DNA from: Saprospiraceae bacterium
GTDB taxonomy: Bacteria; Bacteroidota; Bacteroidia; Chitinophagales; Saprospiraceae
Length of the DNA: 64,000 nt
Assembly (NCBI GenBank): GCA_016717265.1
Contig: JADKFX010000001.1
Coordinates: 434,001 to 498,000, forward strand
Direction: 5' to 3'
A program made the position numbers and the translations under genes. The stretch's first letter is position 1; each line of letters opens with the position of its first letter. Positions 19,449 through 28,507 of this stretch are shown in pieces. Below the pieces are notes generated by a model. It saw only the letters and a program-made list of their open reading frames with translations. It had not been told where the DNA came from and searched no databases.

Positions 19449-22400
19449 TTAGTTTTTAATAATTTTTCTGAAAACATAGGAATTTTGAATATTAAACCTA
19501 ATAAAATACATTCCAACTTTCAAACTTGATGTTGAAATTTTTGTTTTTTCTTTAAAGGAATTATGGTACACCTTTTGTCCCATTGCGTTGATGATTTCAA
19601 AACTCACTTGTTCAGCGAATCCATCAATTTCAATATACAGCTCAGTGCTAACAGGATTGGGATAGGTTTTTATTTTAAAGTTGCGATTTAAATCCGATGA
19701 ACCAGTTAAAACTACTTGTAATTTATTTGAAGTATCAGAACTGCATCCATTGGAGCTTATTACAACATAATAAATGCCATTTGCTATAGGTAAAAACTCC
19801 TGTTGTGTAGCCCCTATAACCGGTCCATTCTGATCATACCATTGATTGCCATCAGCAGCATCAGAGTGAAGCTTTATTCCATTGAAACTGATCCTTGGTG
19901 TTGCTGGTTTTGGACTTATGGTAAATGACTGTTCGGGAGCATAGGCACTTGCACTTTGTGCCTGGTCTATGGCTTTGACGCTCCAGTAATAAGTGCCGGG
20001 TTTTAAATTGTTAATTACAAAATGTGTATTGCGAATGTTATAGGTATTGACTTCAGATAAAACATCAGACTTTCCCGGAGAGCTACCAATGTAAATTTCA
20101 TAGATGATAGATTGTGTGGGTGTGTGATCATCCTGAGCTGGGCCCCAGTTTAATTGGACTTTATTACAATCAGGAATAGAATAAAGATTTTTAGGCGCAT
20201 TTGGTGGAAAATTCTTTGTTGAAGTTAAATTTTTATAGATCGAACTGCCAATAGCTCCTGCCCCTTCTCTAAGTATATCTAAATTTCCATCGTTATTATA
20301 GTCTCCAAATGCAACATAACTGCAAGCAAAATCATGACTTGGCCCATCAATTATATTCCCATTATCAAGTATTTCAAGAAAATTAGGTATATTCACAAAA
20401 ATATTATTAAAAGTATGATCTTGATAGTTTCGAAAAATGGATACTAAACTAGGATAAGTAATTGGTACTTTGCCTCCACCAATACCTGTACTCACATAAC
20501 TCAGCCTAGGGACGCCAGCAATTGCCAGATCAATAAACCCATCATTGTCGTAGTCACCCCAATTCAATTCACTTAATGCATAGTTATAATATTTATTAAA
20601 TACTATTTTGTGATTAAATGAATCGGTTGAGATCTGCCGATATATCCCAGCAAATACAACTTCACTAAAGCTAACTTTTAGCCCGCCCCCACCATTAAAA
20701 TATTCAATCCCAATACTATCTTTTGCGCCAGTTATTGCAAAATCTAATGCACCATCATTATCATAATCTCCCCAATCTACCGAACCGTATTCTATATCAA
20801 TAAAATGGGTAGGTATTAATACAAATTGGCCATTTTCATTTTTATACAACAGTGTCCTTCTATTGGTGCCATCATTGCCTAAAATCAAAAGATCAGAAAA
20901 GCCGTCGTTATTATAATCTCCAAATGAACCGTTGCTATTTTTAAGATTTAAAATGTTCGTATTGAATTCTATGGGTTCTGCTTTTGCGAATCCAGAATAT
21001 ATTTTTGTTAGCGCTTGATTATTATTGTCCTCTCCTGAAAGTAGGAGCTCAAGAATACCATCATTATTTTGATCAAACCATTTTACAAATCCATTTTTAA
21101 CACCAGGTAAATTAATATTTAGTTTAACAAAGGAATCATTTCCAATATTCTGATAAACTTCTGTAATGCAAATAGAATCTGCTAACCCACAAACAGCAAA
21201 ATCTAGCAATTTGTCATTATTGAAATCACCCCAATCACATCCACTCAAAGTTATTTTTGGAAATTGTAGCGGGATAATATTAAATGAATCAATTCCTACA
21301 TTTTTATAAATTTCAAAATGCAAACCACCTGTCATTAATATATCTAACAAGCCGTCGTTATTATAATCTCCCCAATCAAATGCACCCAGATGGATATGAG
21401 GTAATTTTAAATTTAAGTTTTCAAATAATTTCACTCTAAAATAATCTGACTGAGCTATATCGTTTGCACAATTACTGCTGGAATTTTTGACAGAAATCTT
21501 ATTGTAGCCACCAAAATTGTAATTAATTTCGTAAGGTCCTCTTCCTGACCCGGAAATTACTAATCCTTTTCCAAAATCCCATTCATAATGATCCGTATCA
21601 TTGCCAACTCCTATAAATTTTACAATAACATTCGCAGGAATACTATCTATTTTTTTTACAACTACATCATATATTAAACCAGAATTCAATAATATTGTAG
21701 AGCACTCAAATGTCAATACACTTGATCTGAAAAATTGCCTAATTGCACGCACCCTAAGTTCCTTAATCTTATCAGGTGCAACTCTTAATGGATAACCAGA
21801 TGAAGTTATACCAGCAATTCCCCAGGATGAATTACTACTATGCTCAGTTGACGACCAATGTGTGTCCAATCCTGAATTAACGACAGTTGAAAAAAACGGT
21901 ACTAGATTATTAATGTGAAGATCAAATAATAGCCATAGCTCGTCCACTGAAGGCAAAAACCAATCATCAAATCCATTTAGTTTTAGTGTGTCACACATGA
22001 ATGCCGCAATTCCAGGATTATTACAATCAAGTAAAATATCGCGATTATTCTCTCTCCCATAACCTATCCCACTACTGTCTGCTCCTGCAATATTTACTCC
22101 GAAACAACCCCAAGGCGCAAATCCCTGGTCACCATATAAGGGCTCCACATTATTATAAGGAGCTACTACCAATCCCAATGAATCTTGTTTATAAAAAACC
22201 AAGCCTCCTGCATAAAAATCACCGTCTTGTATATCAGATACTTTCTGCACAATACGTTGCCTAATTACAGATGAATATGAAAAACAAGGATCTCCTGATT
22301 TTAATACTTTGGCCCTGTAAAATTTTGAATTTGAATTTGTTTTTTCTACCAATGACTTATAACGATTGATTATTGCACCAGGAATGTCTTTCCACACATC

Positions 22401-22571
22401 AAAATCATCATCCCGTTCCTGCCATTGAATACTCCCAGAACTAAAGTCGTTAATTGTTAAGATTACCGTATCACCAGGAATTGCAGCATAATAATAATCT
22501 TGTGAACTTAAAATATTAATTTTAATAAAAATTATTAATAGAAAAAAACCTTTTGCTAAACTATTTTTCAT
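19449..22571 (-). CDS. FG-GAP/VCBS repeat protein with T9SS type A sorting domain (copy 2)
   Basis: 1040 residues, same architecture as the downstream copy: signal peptide (ending ILSSQ), Lcl/DUF1566-like domain (GGLVFYK, NGFDDWFLPSVDEL, HWSSTE), PKD-like region, VCBS/FG-GAP repeats with D-Y-N-N-D-G loops, fibronectin III, and a type A sorting domain (TYPNPVST...GMYFIRF). The N-terminal ~330 residues and the last ~90 are clearly diverged from copy 1, while the middle is almost identical in protein and partly identical in DNA. It is the first gene of the tandem pair. The pair reads away from the 22953 gene across a 380-bp shared upstream region. Function inferred: surface protein with variable end domains on a common core. 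Confidence 0.9.
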   Translation of the reverse strand: MKNSLAKGFFLLIIFIKINILSSQDYYYAAIPGDTVILTINDFSSGSIQWQERDDDFDVWKDIPGAIINRYKSLVEKTNSNSKFYRAKVLKSGDPCFSYSSVIRQRIVQKVSDIQDGDFYAGGLVFYKQDSLGLVVAPYNNVEPLYGDQGFAPWGCFGVNIAGADSSGIGYGRENNRDILLDCNNPGIAAFMCDTLKLNGFDDWFLPSVDELWLLFDLHINNLVPFFSTVVNSGLDTHWSSTEHSSNSSWGIAGITSSGYPLRVAPDKIKELRVRAIRQFFRSSVLTFECSTILLNSGLIYDVVVKKIDSIPANVIVKFIGVGNDTDHYEWDFGKGLVISGSGRGPYEINYNFGGYNKISVKNSSSNCANDIAQSDYFRVKLFENLNLKLPHIHLGAFDWGDYNNDGLLDILMTGGLHFEIYKNVGIDSFNIIPLQFPKITLSGCDWGDFNNDKLLDFAVCGLADSICITEVYQNIGNDSFVKLNINLPGVKNGFVKWFDQNNDGILELLLSGEDNNNQALTKIYSGFAKAEPIEFNTNILNLKNSNGSFGDYNNDGFSDLLILGNDGTNRRTLLYKNENGQFVLIPTHFIDIEYGSVDWGDYDNDGALDFAITGAKDSIGIEYFNGGGGLKVSFSEVVFAGIYRQISTDSFNHKIVFNKYYNYALSELNWGDYDNDGFIDLAIAGVPRLSYVSTGIGGGKVPITYPSLVSIFRNYQDHTFNNIFVNIPNFLEILDNGNIIDGPSHDFACSYVAFGDYNNDGNLDILREGAGAIGSSIYKNLTSTKNFPPNAPKNLYSIPDCNKVQLNWGPAQDDHTPTQSIIYEIYIGSSPGKSDVLSEVNTYNIRNTHFVINNLKPGTYYWSVKAIDQAQSASAYAPEQSFTISPKPATPRISFNGIKLHSDAADGNQWYDQNGPVIGATQQEFLPIANGIYYVVISSNGCSSDTSNKLQVVLTGSSDLNRNFKIKTYPNPVSTELYIEIDGFAEQVSFEIINAMGQKVYHNSFKEKTKISTSSLKVGMYFIRFNIQNSYVFRKIIKN
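21019..21540. repeat. 522-bp block identical to 17900-18421
   Basis: Partner of the block in copy 1. Perfect identity with sharp edges, surrounded by diverged sequence at the same alignment offset, is the pattern left by recent gene conversion between tandem paralogues. Confidence 0.9.
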
Positions 22572-22716
22572 ACATTATATTATTAATAAAAATCTGATTA
22601 AAAAATTTAAATAAAACAAGCGTAAAAAGTATTAAAAATATACTAATAATTAAGTCTAAATTTCTTGAAATGAACTGTTAAGTTAGATCGCTTTTTAACT
22701 CCGGTTTATGCATTTC

Positions 22717-22745
22717 AAAATTTGGTATCTATCAATAAAATTTGG
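22717..22745. repeat. AAAATTTGG direct repeat pair spaced 20 bp
   Basis: AAAATTTGG occurs at 22717-22725 and 22737-22745, with an 11-bp spacer as at 7402-7430. It lies in the divergent region between the VCBS gene (start 22571) and the 22953 gene. AT-rich background makes single copies weak evidence; the repeated spacing is the point. Confidence 0.45.
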
Positions 22746-22829
22746 AAAATAATTCATCGCTCGTTAACTTCCCTCCCTCAAAATTTGAAGTCTGTTTTTA
22801 GTTCTTATAGCAACTCCATCCTAAAAAAA

Positions 22830-22861
22830 TTTGAATAAATGTTATTTTTCACTTACTTTTG
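22830..22861 (+). promoter_or_regulatory. Bacteroidota-type promoter for the 22953 gene
   Basis: TTTG at 22830-22833 and TACTTTTG (TAnnTTTG) at 22854-22861 are separated by 20 bp, an exact match to the -33/-7 pattern known from Bacteroides and Flavobacterium. The leader to the ATG at 22953 would be about 85 nt. Confidence 0.65.
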
Positions 22862-22952
22862 CCATACCTTAAATTGTCATAAGACCCTATCAAGCACTAT
22901 TTATTGGCCTCCAGGCTATTTTTAAACATTTCTTATTTTAATTCTATTTACT

Positions 22953-23609
22953 ATGAAAAGTACACGATTTTTCACTCTATTGAGTTTTATATTGATTTTT
23001 ACATGCAGACTTATGAGTCAGCATACCCTTGTATTATATCCTTTGGCAGATGTTCATTACCTAAGTCAAACTGGTGGTCAAGGCAATAAAACTGCCTTAA
23101 AATTTAATATTTCCAGCTTGCCTTCCGGCATCAAATTAAAAAATGCCATTCTGGATGTTCATGTGAAATCTGTCCAAAATAACTGGGATGGTGATCTTAA
23201 TTTCTATAATATAAATAATCAAAGCTGGAATGAATCCGTAACTTCTGATACCCTAGAATCGTTTACAAAAACAGATTCTAGCTTTCAAACTTCAGGATTT
23301 GCATTGGCCCCTGGTTTAAGTTCTTCCATAAATTTATCGGAAATTGTATATCGGGATTATGACTTTGGAAATGCATTTTGCTCTATTATGCTTCATGATC
23401 CAGATGATACTACCCATTTAAATAATTCTGGTATTCTTGTTAAAAATCTGGACAGCTTGGTTTGTGGTGATAGCGATCAAAATGCTACCTTCTCTTTCTG
23501 GGCAAGTGAAAGTAATGATCCAAATTTGCAGCCTCAATTAACCATTACATATTGTTACCCAACGGATACGTTCTTAACTTTTACTGTTTGCGATAGCCTA
23601 GGTTATTAA
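22953..23609 (+). CDS. Secreted repeat protein, N-terminal part before a frameshift
   Basis: 218 residues: signal peptide (1-22, ending LMSQ), then a DNRLRE/CBM96-like beta-sandwich (LYPLADVHYL...ALKFNISSLPSG...A-I-L-D-V-H-V...NQSWNE...L-T-I-T-Y) and the first residues of a C-D-S repeat. The frame stops at 23607, but the next frame continues the same repeat at once. Removing one G of the GG at 23601-23602 restores S-L-V-I-N-N-E-V-L-D-T-S-G-L-Y, exactly the pattern of the eight following repeats. So 22953-25350 is one gene carrying a one-base insertion, whether real or an assembly error. Confidence 0.8.
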   Translation: MKSTRFFTLLSFILIFTCRLMSQHTLVLYPLADVHYLSQTGGQGNKTALKFNISSLPSGIKLKNAILDVHVKSVQNNWDGDLNFYNINNQSWNESVTSDTLESFTKTDSSFQTSGFALAPGLSSSINLSEIVYRDYDFGNAFCSIMLHDPDDTTHLNNSGILVKNLDSLVCGDSDQNATFSFWASESNDPNLQPQLTITYCYPTDTFLTFTVCDSLGY

Positions 23610-24888
23610 TAATGAGGTGTTGGATACGAGCGGACTCTATGCACAAATTTTAGTAAATGCTGAAAATTGTGATTCTATCGTCTGGATTGATCTTACCGTG
23701 CTCTATAGTGTAGTAGACACCATCACTGCAAGTGCATGTGATAGTATCGTATTTGGAAATATAAGCTATTACAATACCGGGATATATCAACAACACTATA
23801 CTGGTTCAAATACTTGCGATTCAAGTTTTATCCTGAACTTTACAATAAATAAAAGTTCTTCAGATACCATCCAACAAACTGTTTGCAATTTCATTTTGAT
23901 AAACAATAAGTTATATAGTGAATCTGGGATTTACCATCAATTTCTTATAAACTCTCTTGGATGTGATTCCATTCTTGTGATAGAACTTATCGTACATTAT
24001 TCATCTACTGAAACCATTACACAAACTGCGTGTGATAGTATTATTATTAATAACCAAAAATATACGAGTTCCAACACTTACATTCAAGTATTATCAAATT
24101 CCGAAAATTGTGATTCGGTACTTGTATTAGAACTTACTATAAACCAGAGTTCCTCAGATACTATTAAACAAACTGCTTGTGACAGTATCATTGTAAATAA
24201 TGAAGTTTATAAAACAACAGGAACCTACTTTCAACTATTTACGAACACTGAAAATTGTGATTCTATAATAGTCCTGGAACTCACTATTAATCATAGTACA
24301 AACGAAACCTTACTACTTACTGCTTGCGATAGTGCCATCATCAACAATCAAACGTTTAAAGCCACAGGAACATATACACAATTATTATCCAATACCAATA
24401 ACTGCGATTCTACTTTACGAATTGAACTTACGATCAATCAAAGTTCAAGAGATACGATTCAACTTACTGCTTGCGATAGTGCCGTTATCAACAATCAAAC
24501 ATTTAAGTCTAGCGGTACTTATACACAAATACTTTCAAATACTAACAACTGTGATTCTACTTTACAAATCGAACTTATCATTCATCAAAGTTCAAGGGAT
24601 ACGATTCAACTTACAGCCTGCGATAGTGTTATCATCAACAATCAAACATTTAAATCCAGTGGAACGTATTCGCAATCATTTACGAATGCGAATAGCTGTG
24701 ATTCTACTTTAATAATTGAACTTACGATTAATCAAAGTTCTTCAAATACAATTCAGCTAACTTCCTGCGATACGATTGTAATCAATAATCAAACATATTC
24801 CGAAAGTGGTATGTATATCCAATTTTTATCCAATTCAGAAAATTGTGATTCGATTCTTATAATAAAACTTTCAATTATTAATATTGAT
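23583..24888 (+). repeat. Nine tandem coding repeats, mostly about 147 bp
   Basis: Units begin with the Ala-Cys-Asp-Ser type motif. Three consecutive units start at 24319, 24466 and 24613, giving an exact 147-bp (49-residue) period. The units starting at 24319, 24466 and 24613 are the most alike at DNA level, suggesting recent expansion. Confidence 0.8.
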
Positions 24889-25350
24889 ACGTCTATCAGT
24901 CAGAATGGAATTAATTTAACTGCAAATCAATCGGCTGCTTCATACCAATGGATAGATTGTACCACGGGACTTCCAATAGCCAATGAAACAAATCAAAACT
25001 TTACGGCCACTGCTAATGGTTTGTACGCTGTTATTATTAGTTCCAATACTTGCATAGATACCTCCTCCTGTTATCAGATTACTTTGGTATCTACCCATTC
25101 GACGCAAATAGAAAATACGATTACATTATTTCCAAATCCAACTTACGGTTACCTAAGCATTCTAAGTAAGGAAAATTTAAAGGATGCGACGATTCGAATT
25201 CTAAACACAAATGGTGTTATACAACAAATATGGACCAAGCAAAATGGAAAGCAGTTTTCTTATGATATTAGCCAATTAACAAGCGGTATTCATTTTGTCG
25301 AAATACAAAATAATGTATCTGTGAAACGAATTAAACTTCTTAAGATTTAA
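23617..25350 (+). CDS. Secreted repeat protein, C-terminal part with T9SS type A domain
   Basis: 577 residues that continue the 22953 gene after the frameshift; the ATG at 23617 is only the first Met of this frame, not a likely start. It holds most of nine ~49-residue units with the pattern A-C-D-S-x-x-I-N-N-Q...G-T-Y-x-Q-x-L-x-N-x-x-N-C-D-S-x-L-x-I-E-L-T-I. The spaced Cys pair could form one disulfide per unit. An Ig-like segment (YQWIDC...GLYAVIISS) and a type A sorting domain (LFPNPTYGYLSI...GIHFVEIQ) complete it. The unit is related to the C-D-T repeats of the 1485-residue protein at 7850-12307. A terminator follows directly. Confidence 0.82.
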   Translation: MLDTSGLYAQILVNAENCDSIVWIDLTVLYSVVDTITASACDSIVFGNISYYNTGIYQQHYTGSNTCDSSFILNFTINKSSSDTIQQTVCNFILINNKLYSESGIYHQFLINSLGCDSILVIELIVHYSSTETITQTACDSIIINNQKYTSSNTYIQVLSNSENCDSVLVLELTINQSSSDTIKQTACDSIIVNNEVYKTTGTYFQLFTNTENCDSIIVLELTINHSTNETLLLTACDSAIINNQTFKATGTYTQLLSNTNNCDSTLRIELTINQSSRDTIQLTACDSAVINNQTFKSSGTYTQILSNTNNCDSTLQIELIIHQSSRDTIQLTACDSVIINNQTFKSSGTYSQSFTNANSCDSTLIIELTINQSSSNTIQLTSCDTIVINNQTYSESGMYIQFLSNSENCDSILIIKLSIINIDTSISQNGINLTANQSAASYQWIDCTTGLPIANETNQNFTATANGLYAVIISSNTCIDTSSCYQITLVSTHSTQIENTITLFPNPTYGYLSILSKENLKDATIRILNTNGVIQQIWTKQNGKQFSYDISQLTSGIHFVEIQNNVSVKRIKLLKI

Positions 25351-25365
25351 TAAAATAAGAAATAT

Positions 25366-25415
25366 ACCCTAAACAGTTGTTAGGTATTCATCTGAAATTG
25401 TTTAGGGTTTGTTTC
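25366..25415 (+). terminator. Hairpin terminator after the repeat protein gene
   Basis: ACCCTAAACAGTT (25366-25378) pairs with AATTGTTTAGGGT (25396-25408) with one G-T wobble and a 17-nt loop, followed by a T-rich run. It starts 16 bp after the stop codon. Confidence 0.7.
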
Positions 25416-25695
25416 CTCTGTTCTCTTTTATTGTTTGAATCCATATTTTCGTTTTCTTTCATTAAAAGATATTTCAAACACTCATATTAATAAAGTGGGG
25501 TTAAGAATTGAATGATCGAATTTTTAATCGATGAAGTCGCTTGAAATACAAAGCGTGGTGAGTATTTTTGAATACCTAAGCTAATTCCACACTAATTTTC
25601 CAACTTCATTTCGCATTCCAAGAGGCCGTAACCATCCATCTTTAATATTGCAGTTTCCGATCTCAAAACCTCCTTTTTCTTAAATTTTAGTTAAA

Positions 25696-25713
25696 GTACG
25701 AAATATTTCGTAC
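25696..25713. promoter_or_regulatory. Perfect 18-bp palindrome, likely operator
   Basis: GTACGAAATATTTCGTAC is its own reverse complement. It lies 100 bp before the ATG at 25813. A near-consensus -7 element TATCTTTA (25731-25738) sits 21 bases after TTTC (25706-25709), so the palindrome would cover the -33 element of that promoter. A dimeric repressor such as a BlaI/MecI-type protein is a plausible binder; no candidate regulator is encoded next to it. Confidence 0.6.
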
Positions 25714-25812
25714 AATGTCAAAGAGACCCCTATCTTTATCCTGCTTTTAGCTAAATAGATATGTTTAGCAATGTTGCCGTAATTTAATTTTAACTCAAAT
25801 TAATTCGATCCA

Positions 25813-28245
25813 ATGAAAACTGCATTGACAATTTTACTTTTACTAAATTTTACCTTGTTACCTGCTCAATCTGCCAGTATAAAGGGTAAACTAATGGATT
25901 CTGAAGGTTCTGCGGTCATTTTTGCGAATGTTGCTCTGTTTTCTTCAAAAGATAGCAGTCTTACTAAAGTTGCATCCAGCGATGCATCCGGATCCTTTGA
26001 ATTGCAAAGTTTGCCAGCCGGTAATTACTTTTTAAAGTCGAATTATGTTGGAATGCAGGATTACCAGAATCCTAATATTCAATTAACGTCTGATCAGCAT
26101 TTGGATTTAGGGATCTTACGCTTAGAAACAGCAGCTATTAATTTAACAGAAGCAACCGTCACTGCACAACGGAGTATCCTTGAAGTAAAACCAGACAGAC
26201 TTATTTTTAATGTAGAAGGAACCATCAATAGTATTGGTTCTGATGCCATTTCGCTTTTGCGAAAAGCACCTAGTGTTACCATTGACAATAATGATAATAT
26301 AAGCTTATTGGGGCGTTCCGGGGTTCTGGTCTATTTAGATGGAAAACGCCTACCATTAAGTGGACAAGATCTCAGTAACTATCTTCAAAATCTTCCTGCA
26401 GAACAAATTGATCGGATTGAAATTATTACCAATCCAGGTGCGAAGTATGAAGCGCAAGGCAATGCAGGCATCATTGACATTCGCTTAAAAAAAGATAAAA
26501 ATCTTGGTACCAATGGTTCCGTAAATACCAGTTATATTCAGGGAAAATATCCAAAATCAAATATCTCTGGAAACGGAAATTATAGAAACAAAAAAATGAA
26601 TCTTTTTGGTACTCTTGGACTCGGTCAATGGCAAGGATATCATAGAATGGAATTCCAAAGTTATCAGAATAATTTCTACTTAGATGAAACGAATGAAAAT
26701 CGTCACGATCGGAAAAATTTAAATTATCGCATTGGAACCGATTATTTTTTATCACCTAAGCATACGATCGGCTTTTTATATACTGGCTTTTTCAGTGATG
26801 GAACAAGTTGGGGTCAAAATCGCATTGACCTTGCTTCTGAAAATTCACCAACACTTATTGATAGTATTTTAATCGCAAATACAAATAGTGATAATCCAAA
26901 AAAGAACCAAAGTTTTAATTTAAATTATCGATTTGATACTAAAAAAGATCGCAATTTAAATATTGATTTAGATTATGCATTTTATAATAATACCAATACA
27001 AGACAACAGGACAATGATTATTTTGATGCAAGTGGTCAACAACAATTGTCAGAATTTTTATATTATTTTGATACTCCTTCTGATATTGATATTCTAACAT
27101 TCAAATTAGATTATGAGCATACCGGTTTAGGTGGGAAATTAAGTTACGGTACGAAATTAAGTCGGGTCGTAACCGACAATTTTTATCAGGTTTATGATGG
27201 ATCAAAAGAAAATGGTGTTTTAAATCTCCAACGATCCAATCGATTTAAATATGATGAAAACGTATATGGAGTCTATGTAAATTACGCTCGTAGTATATCT
27301 AAAAATTGGAATCTAAATGCTGGGCTTAGAGCAGAGCAAACAGATGCAAGAGGTGATCTACAAGCGTATTTACCGGAGTTACAGGAGCCCGCTGTACTTT
27401 TAAAATATTTAAGTTGGTTCCCAAGTGCCGGGATCAATTGGAATATTACAGAACAAAATAGCATGGCATTAAATTATAGTAGAAGAATCAATCGTCCGGA
27501 TTACAACGTATTAAATCCATTTAATAATCAATTAAGTCAATTGTCTTATGAAAAAGGAAATCCTTTTCTAGCTCCTGAGATTGTGAATAATTTAGAATTA
27601 GGATATACTTTAGCCTCGAGATTTAATTTTAAAGTAGGATATGCTTTAACCAGTGATCAAATCACTCGTTTAATTGGTCCTGATGACAAAGATCCACGCG
27701 CTAGTTTTATTAAATGGGACAACCTTGCAACACAAGAGATTTGGAGTTTCAATGCAAGTCTTCCGATACAGATTCATAAAATATGGAATGCTTATTTTAA
27801 TCTTGGTGCTTCTCATATTCATAATCAAGCGGATTATGGAGGGGATGCCATTGTAGATCTGAAAGCCTTTACCTATAGTATTTATCAACAACATAGCTTT
27901 GATTTACCCTTGAAGTTCAAAGGAGAAATTTCTGGTTACTATTCAGGACCTGGAATCTGGGGTGGTGTTTTTGTTTACGAATCAAGCTGGAGTCTTGACT
28001 TAGGCCTTCAGAGAAAATTTTTAAAAGATCGCCTGAATGCAAAATTGAGTGCAAGTGATTTGTTTTTTACTTCTGGCTGGAAAGGTATTTCAGAATTTAA
28101 TGGTCTCCGATCCTATGGTAAAGGAAATTGGGATAGTCGTCGCCTCAGTTTGAATTTAAGTTATCGCTTTGGCAATGATAATGTAAAATCTCGCAAACGG
28201 AATGTGGGTCTTGAAGATGAAGCAGGAAGAGTTGGGGGAGATTAA
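25813..28245 (+). CDS. Outer membrane beta-barrel family protein (TonB-receptor-like)
   Basis: 810 residues. Signal peptide 1-18 (LLPAQ), CarboxypepD-regulatory-like domain (~22-105, SIKGKLMDSEG...LPAGNYFLKSNYVGM), a plug-like region (~130-235, with LLRKAPSVTIDNN, VLVYLDGKRL, IEIITNPGAKYEAQGNAGIIDI), then an outer_membrane_beta-barrel family (PF14905-like) barrel to the C-terminus (LSLNLSYRFGND). There is no TonB box I can assign. Substrate unknown. It has its own intergenic region with a perfect palindrome, so it is probably a regulated single gene. The last ~20 residues form a charged tail (KSRKRNVGLEDEAG), common in this family. Confidence 0.9.
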   Translation: MKTALTILLLLNFTLLPAQSASIKGKLMDSEGSAVIFANVALFSSKDSSLTKVASSDASGSFELQSLPAGNYFLKSNYVGMQDYQNPNIQLTSDQHLDLGILRLETAAINLTEATVTAQRSILEVKPDRLIFNVEGTINSIGSDAISLLRKAPSVTIDNNDNISLLGRSGVLVYLDGKRLPLSGQDLSNYLQNLPAEQIDRIEIITNPGAKYEAQGNAGIIDIRLKKDKNLGTNGSVNTSYIQGKYPKSNISGNGNYRNKKMNLFGTLGLGQWQGYHRMEFQSYQNNFYLDETNENRHDRKNLNYRIGTDYFLSPKHTIGFLYTGFFSDGTSWGQNRIDLASENSPTLIDSILIANTNSDNPKKNQSFNLNYRFDTKKDRNLNIDLDYAFYNNTNTRQQDNDYFDASGQQQLSEFLYYFDTPSDIDILTFKLDYEHTGLGGKLSYGTKLSRVVTDNFYQVYDGSKENGVLNLQRSNRFKYDENVYGVYVNYARSISKNWNLNAGLRAEQTDARGDLQAYLPELQEPAVLLKYLSWFPSAGINWNITEQNSMALNYSRRINRPDYNVLNPFNNQLSQLSYEKGNPFLAPEIVNNLELGYTLASRFNFKVGYALTSDQITRLIGPDDKDPRASFIKWDNLATQEIWSFNASLPIQIHKIWNAYFNLGASHIHNQADYGGDAIVDLKAFTYSIYQQHSFDLPLKFKGEISGYYSGPGIWGGVFVYESSWSLDLGLQRKFLKDRLNAKLSASDLFFTSGWKGISEFNGLRSYGKGNWDSRRLSLNLSYRFGNDNVKSRKRNVGLEDEAGRVGGD

Positions 28246-28332
28246 AAATTAAATGAATTCAAAAGCTAATTCTCATAAGCTAAAATACTTTTTAGTATCC
28301 TTTGACATTTCTAAAATTCGACTTTTTATTTG

Positions 28333-28356
28333 ATTGGACAAATATTATAGTCCAAT
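28333..28356. terminator. Weak hairpin between convergent genes
   Basis: ATTGGAC (28333-28339) pairs with GTCCAAT (28350-28356), 7 bp with a 10-nt loop, between the convergent beta-barrel and dinB genes. There is no strong T-tract. Confidence 0.35.
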
Positions 28357-28507
28357 GAATCCTTTTTGCAATTAAGGCTTAGCATTTGTAGCCAGCGGCA
28401 TTAACCATTGTTATTTTATAATTGGGATTAGACTCATTTAGAAATACGTGGTATAATTTATAAACGGGATTGAAGCAAATTATAGTAAAAATTGATATCA
28501 TTGCTTT

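Noticed and set aside
24332..24712. 126-codon open frame within the repeat protein
   Set aside because: It is a shadow of the 147-bp repeats read in another frame.
23583..24888. Regular repeats that might suggest a CRISPR array
   Set aside because: The period is 147 bp, the repeats are coding throughout and no short repeat-spacer structure exists.
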